This document shows positions 12,850 to 14,168 of a stretch of DNA of 14,168 nt, in pieces (position 1 is the first letter of the stretch; each line of letters begins with the position of its first letter). Position numbers and translations under genes: made by a program. Origin of the DNA: Bacteroidota bacterium (GTDB taxonomy: Bacteria > Bacteroidota > Bacteroidia > NS11-12g > UBA955); the NCBI GenBank assembly GCA_009918425.1, contig RGEC01000033.1, positions 1 through 14,168 on the forward strand, given 5' to 3'. Under the pieces are notes generated by a model, which was given only the letters and a program-made list of their open reading frames with translations, searched no databases and was not told where the DNA came from.

Positions 12850-14168
12850 CGGTTAAAGTTCAAGCGCATGGGATTGTAATTTTCTGTCAACTTACCATCC
12901 CAGCCTAAAGTTCCATTTACCCAAACTTTTTCTATGCTATGGTTAAATTCCATGCCATTTAACGGACTCCAGCCGCACTTATACAGCAAATTCCGGTCAC
13001 TTACCTTGTAATTTGAATTGGGCTTTACCAATACCAAATCGGCATAATAACCTTCTCTTATATAGCCGCGACGGTCCAACTGAAAGCATACTGCAGGCTT
13101 ATGACACATTTTATCAATTACTTTCTCGTAGGTTATTTTACCCTGTGAAACATAATTCAGCATAAGTTGCAGACTATGCTGCACAAGGGGTAACCCCGAG
13201 GGGCTCTGAGCGTAGGGCATCTGTTTTTCCTGAAGCGTGTGTGGCGCGTGATCGGTGGCAATTATATCCAAACGATCATCCAACAATGCCTGCCACAATG
13301 CTTCTTTATGTCTTGCCGCTTTAATAGCAGGGTTACATTTAATAAAATTACCCAATGTAGCATAATCATCAGCGGTAAAATGAAGGTGGTGGACACAAAC
13401 TTCCGATGTGATGCGCTTTTGTTCAAGGGGAATATCATTGCGGAACAATGCAAGTTCTTCGGCTGTGGTAATATGCAAAATATGCAGTCTTGTATTGTGT
13501 TTCAGTGCCAGTTCCTTTGCAAAAGAAGAACTGAGCAAACAAGCCTCTTCATCACGTATTCGGGCATGTTCCGCTGCCGGAATATCCTCGCCATACTGCT
13601 GAATCCACTTTGCCAATCTTTCTTTTACTCTGGTCTCATTTTCACAATGGGTAGCAATCAAAACCGGAATTTCACTAAATATTTTATCCAACACGGCTTC
13701 ATCATCTACCAGCATATCGCCGGTACTGCTACCCATGAAGATTTTAACACCACATGTATTCAGGGGATCAACCTTTTTTAATTCTTCAAGATTATCGTTG
13801 GTAGTACCCATGAAAAAAGAATAGTTTACCGCACTTCGGGCTGCACCTATTTTCATTTTCTCTTCCAGTTTTTCTATGGTGGTAGTTTTTGGCACCACAT
13901 TGGGCATTTCCATGTAAGAAGTAACGCCTCCGGCAAGAGCGGCTCGACTCTCAGTAAAAATTTCTGCTTTATGGGTAAGACCTGGCTCACGAAAATGCAC
14001 CTGATCGTCAATTACGCCCGGCAAAAGAAAACAACCCTCCCCATCAACCTCATTTCCTGAACCTGCAGCAATACCATTTCTTTCGATTCTGGCTATAAAC
14101 TGTCCTTCTACTTGAATATCGGCAAAATAGATTTCGCCCTCATTGATTAGGCGCGCGTTGCGTATGAT
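12846..14168 (-). CDS. pyrC: Dihydroorotase (class I-like; N-terminus just outside window)
   Basis: The frame is open from the window edge (14168) to the stop at 12846-12848, giving 440 residues; the true start is probably only a few codons further. A TTG at 14024 is internal, because the 48 codons before it read as the normal amidohydrolase beta-sandwich start (IIRNARLINEGEIYFADIQV). The product cyclises carbamoyl-aspartate to dihydroorotate in pyrimidine synthesis. Counting from that TTG, metal and catalytic motifs are DDQVHFREPG (His10), Lys94 in GVKIFMGSSTG (likely carboxylated), His126 in IATHCENE, His184 in HILHIT, and Asp258 in IIATDHAPHT. Oddity: the first His of the usual HxH metal motif is Gln8. 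I recall this QVH form from other Bacteroidota dihydroorotases, but a related amidohydrolase activity cannot be excluded. Confidence 0.88.
   Translation of the reverse strand: MIRNARLINEGEIYFADIQVEGQFIARIERNGIAAGSGNEVDGEGCFLLPGVIDDQVHFREPGLTHKAEIFTESRAALAGGVTSYMEMPNVVPKTTTIEKLEEKMKIGAARSAVNYSFFMGTTNDNLEELKKVDPLNTCGVKIFMGSSTGDMLVDDEAVLDKIFSEIPVLIATHCENETRVKERLAKWIQQYGEDIPAAEHARIRDEEACLLSSSFAKELALKHNTRLHILHITTAEELALFRNDIPLEQKRITSEVCVHHLHFTADDYATLGNFIKCNPAIKAARHKEALWQALLDDRLDIIATDHAPHTLQEKQMPYAQSPSGLPLVQHSLQLMLNYVSQGKITYEKVIDKMCHKPAVCFQLDRRGYIREGYYADLVLVKPNSNYKVSDRNLLYKCGWSPLNGMEFNHSIEKVWVNGTLGWDGKLTENYNPMRLNFNR

Noticed and set aside
13186..13205. GGGGTAACCCC and CCCCGAGGGG palindromes
   Set aside because: They lie in the middle of the dihydroorotase coding sequence, encode a conserved-looking SPSGLPLVQ segment and have no T-run.
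13239..13781. 180-codon reading frame antisense to the dihydroorotase
   Set aside because: Low-complexity, Cys/Phe-rich translation fully inside an intact enzyme gene.

Overview
The window looks like chromosomal housekeeping DNA from a member of the Bacteroidota. The evidence is a set of families typical of that phylum: a large-insert LepB, a DUF4837 lipoprotein, a TIGR02757/DUF2400 protein, the Gln-type alanine dehydrogenase and the QVH-type dihydroorotase. There are almost no Shine-Dalgarno sites, and several genes are preceded by the phylum's -7 promoter element TAnnTTTG. Base composition is moderate to AT-rich. I cannot name a class or genus. I see no rRNA, tRNA, CRISPR array, insertion sequence or prophage.

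Layout. Positions 1-3376 (+) hold the end of dapB (lysine/diaminopimelate synthesis), a type I signal peptidase with a long insert, and an ArnT/PMT-like membrane glycosyltransferase, closely packed as one likely operon. Facing it on the minus strand, 3386-4606, is an alanine dehydrogenase-family protein. A 179-bp divergent intergenic region with promoter candidates on both strands follows. Positions 4786-8194 (+) hold an MltD-like lytic transglycosylase with one LysM, a DUF4837 lipoprotein that seems to lack its usual C-terminus, purN, and a YkuD L,D-transpeptidase lipoprotein. Positions 8249-9394 hold a cystathionine gamma-synthase/lyase with its own promoter. Positions 9569-11486 hold an AAA_14/DUF4143 ATPase followed after 4 bp by a TIGR02757 protein. 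Thioredoxin (11561-11878), a clear intrinsic terminator, and a DUF58/von Willebrand-type protein (11941-12849) come next. The DUF58 gene ends tail-to-tail inside the stop codon of a dihydroorotase (12846-14168, minus, start lost at the window edge).

Most unusual feature. In the 174-bp gap before the ATPase gene, a 14-bp dyad GTCA-N6-TGAC occurs three times with an exact 32-bp period (9460, 9492, 9524), about three helical turns. The third copy contains the likely -33 TTG. A perfect -7 box (TAACTTTG, 9557-9564) falls at the start of a fourth, degenerate repeat unit and only four bases before the start codon. This looks like a phased operator array over a leaderless promoter. Several other genes here also have the -7 box within a few bases of their start codons.

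Functionally the window mixes cell-envelope maintenance (LepB, glycosyltransferase, lytic transglycosylase, L,D-transpeptidase, two lipoproteins), amino-acid and nucleotide biosynthesis (DapB, PurN, cystathionine enzyme, dihydroorotase) and redox (thioredoxin). The ATPase with its repeat array is the element least explained by this context.
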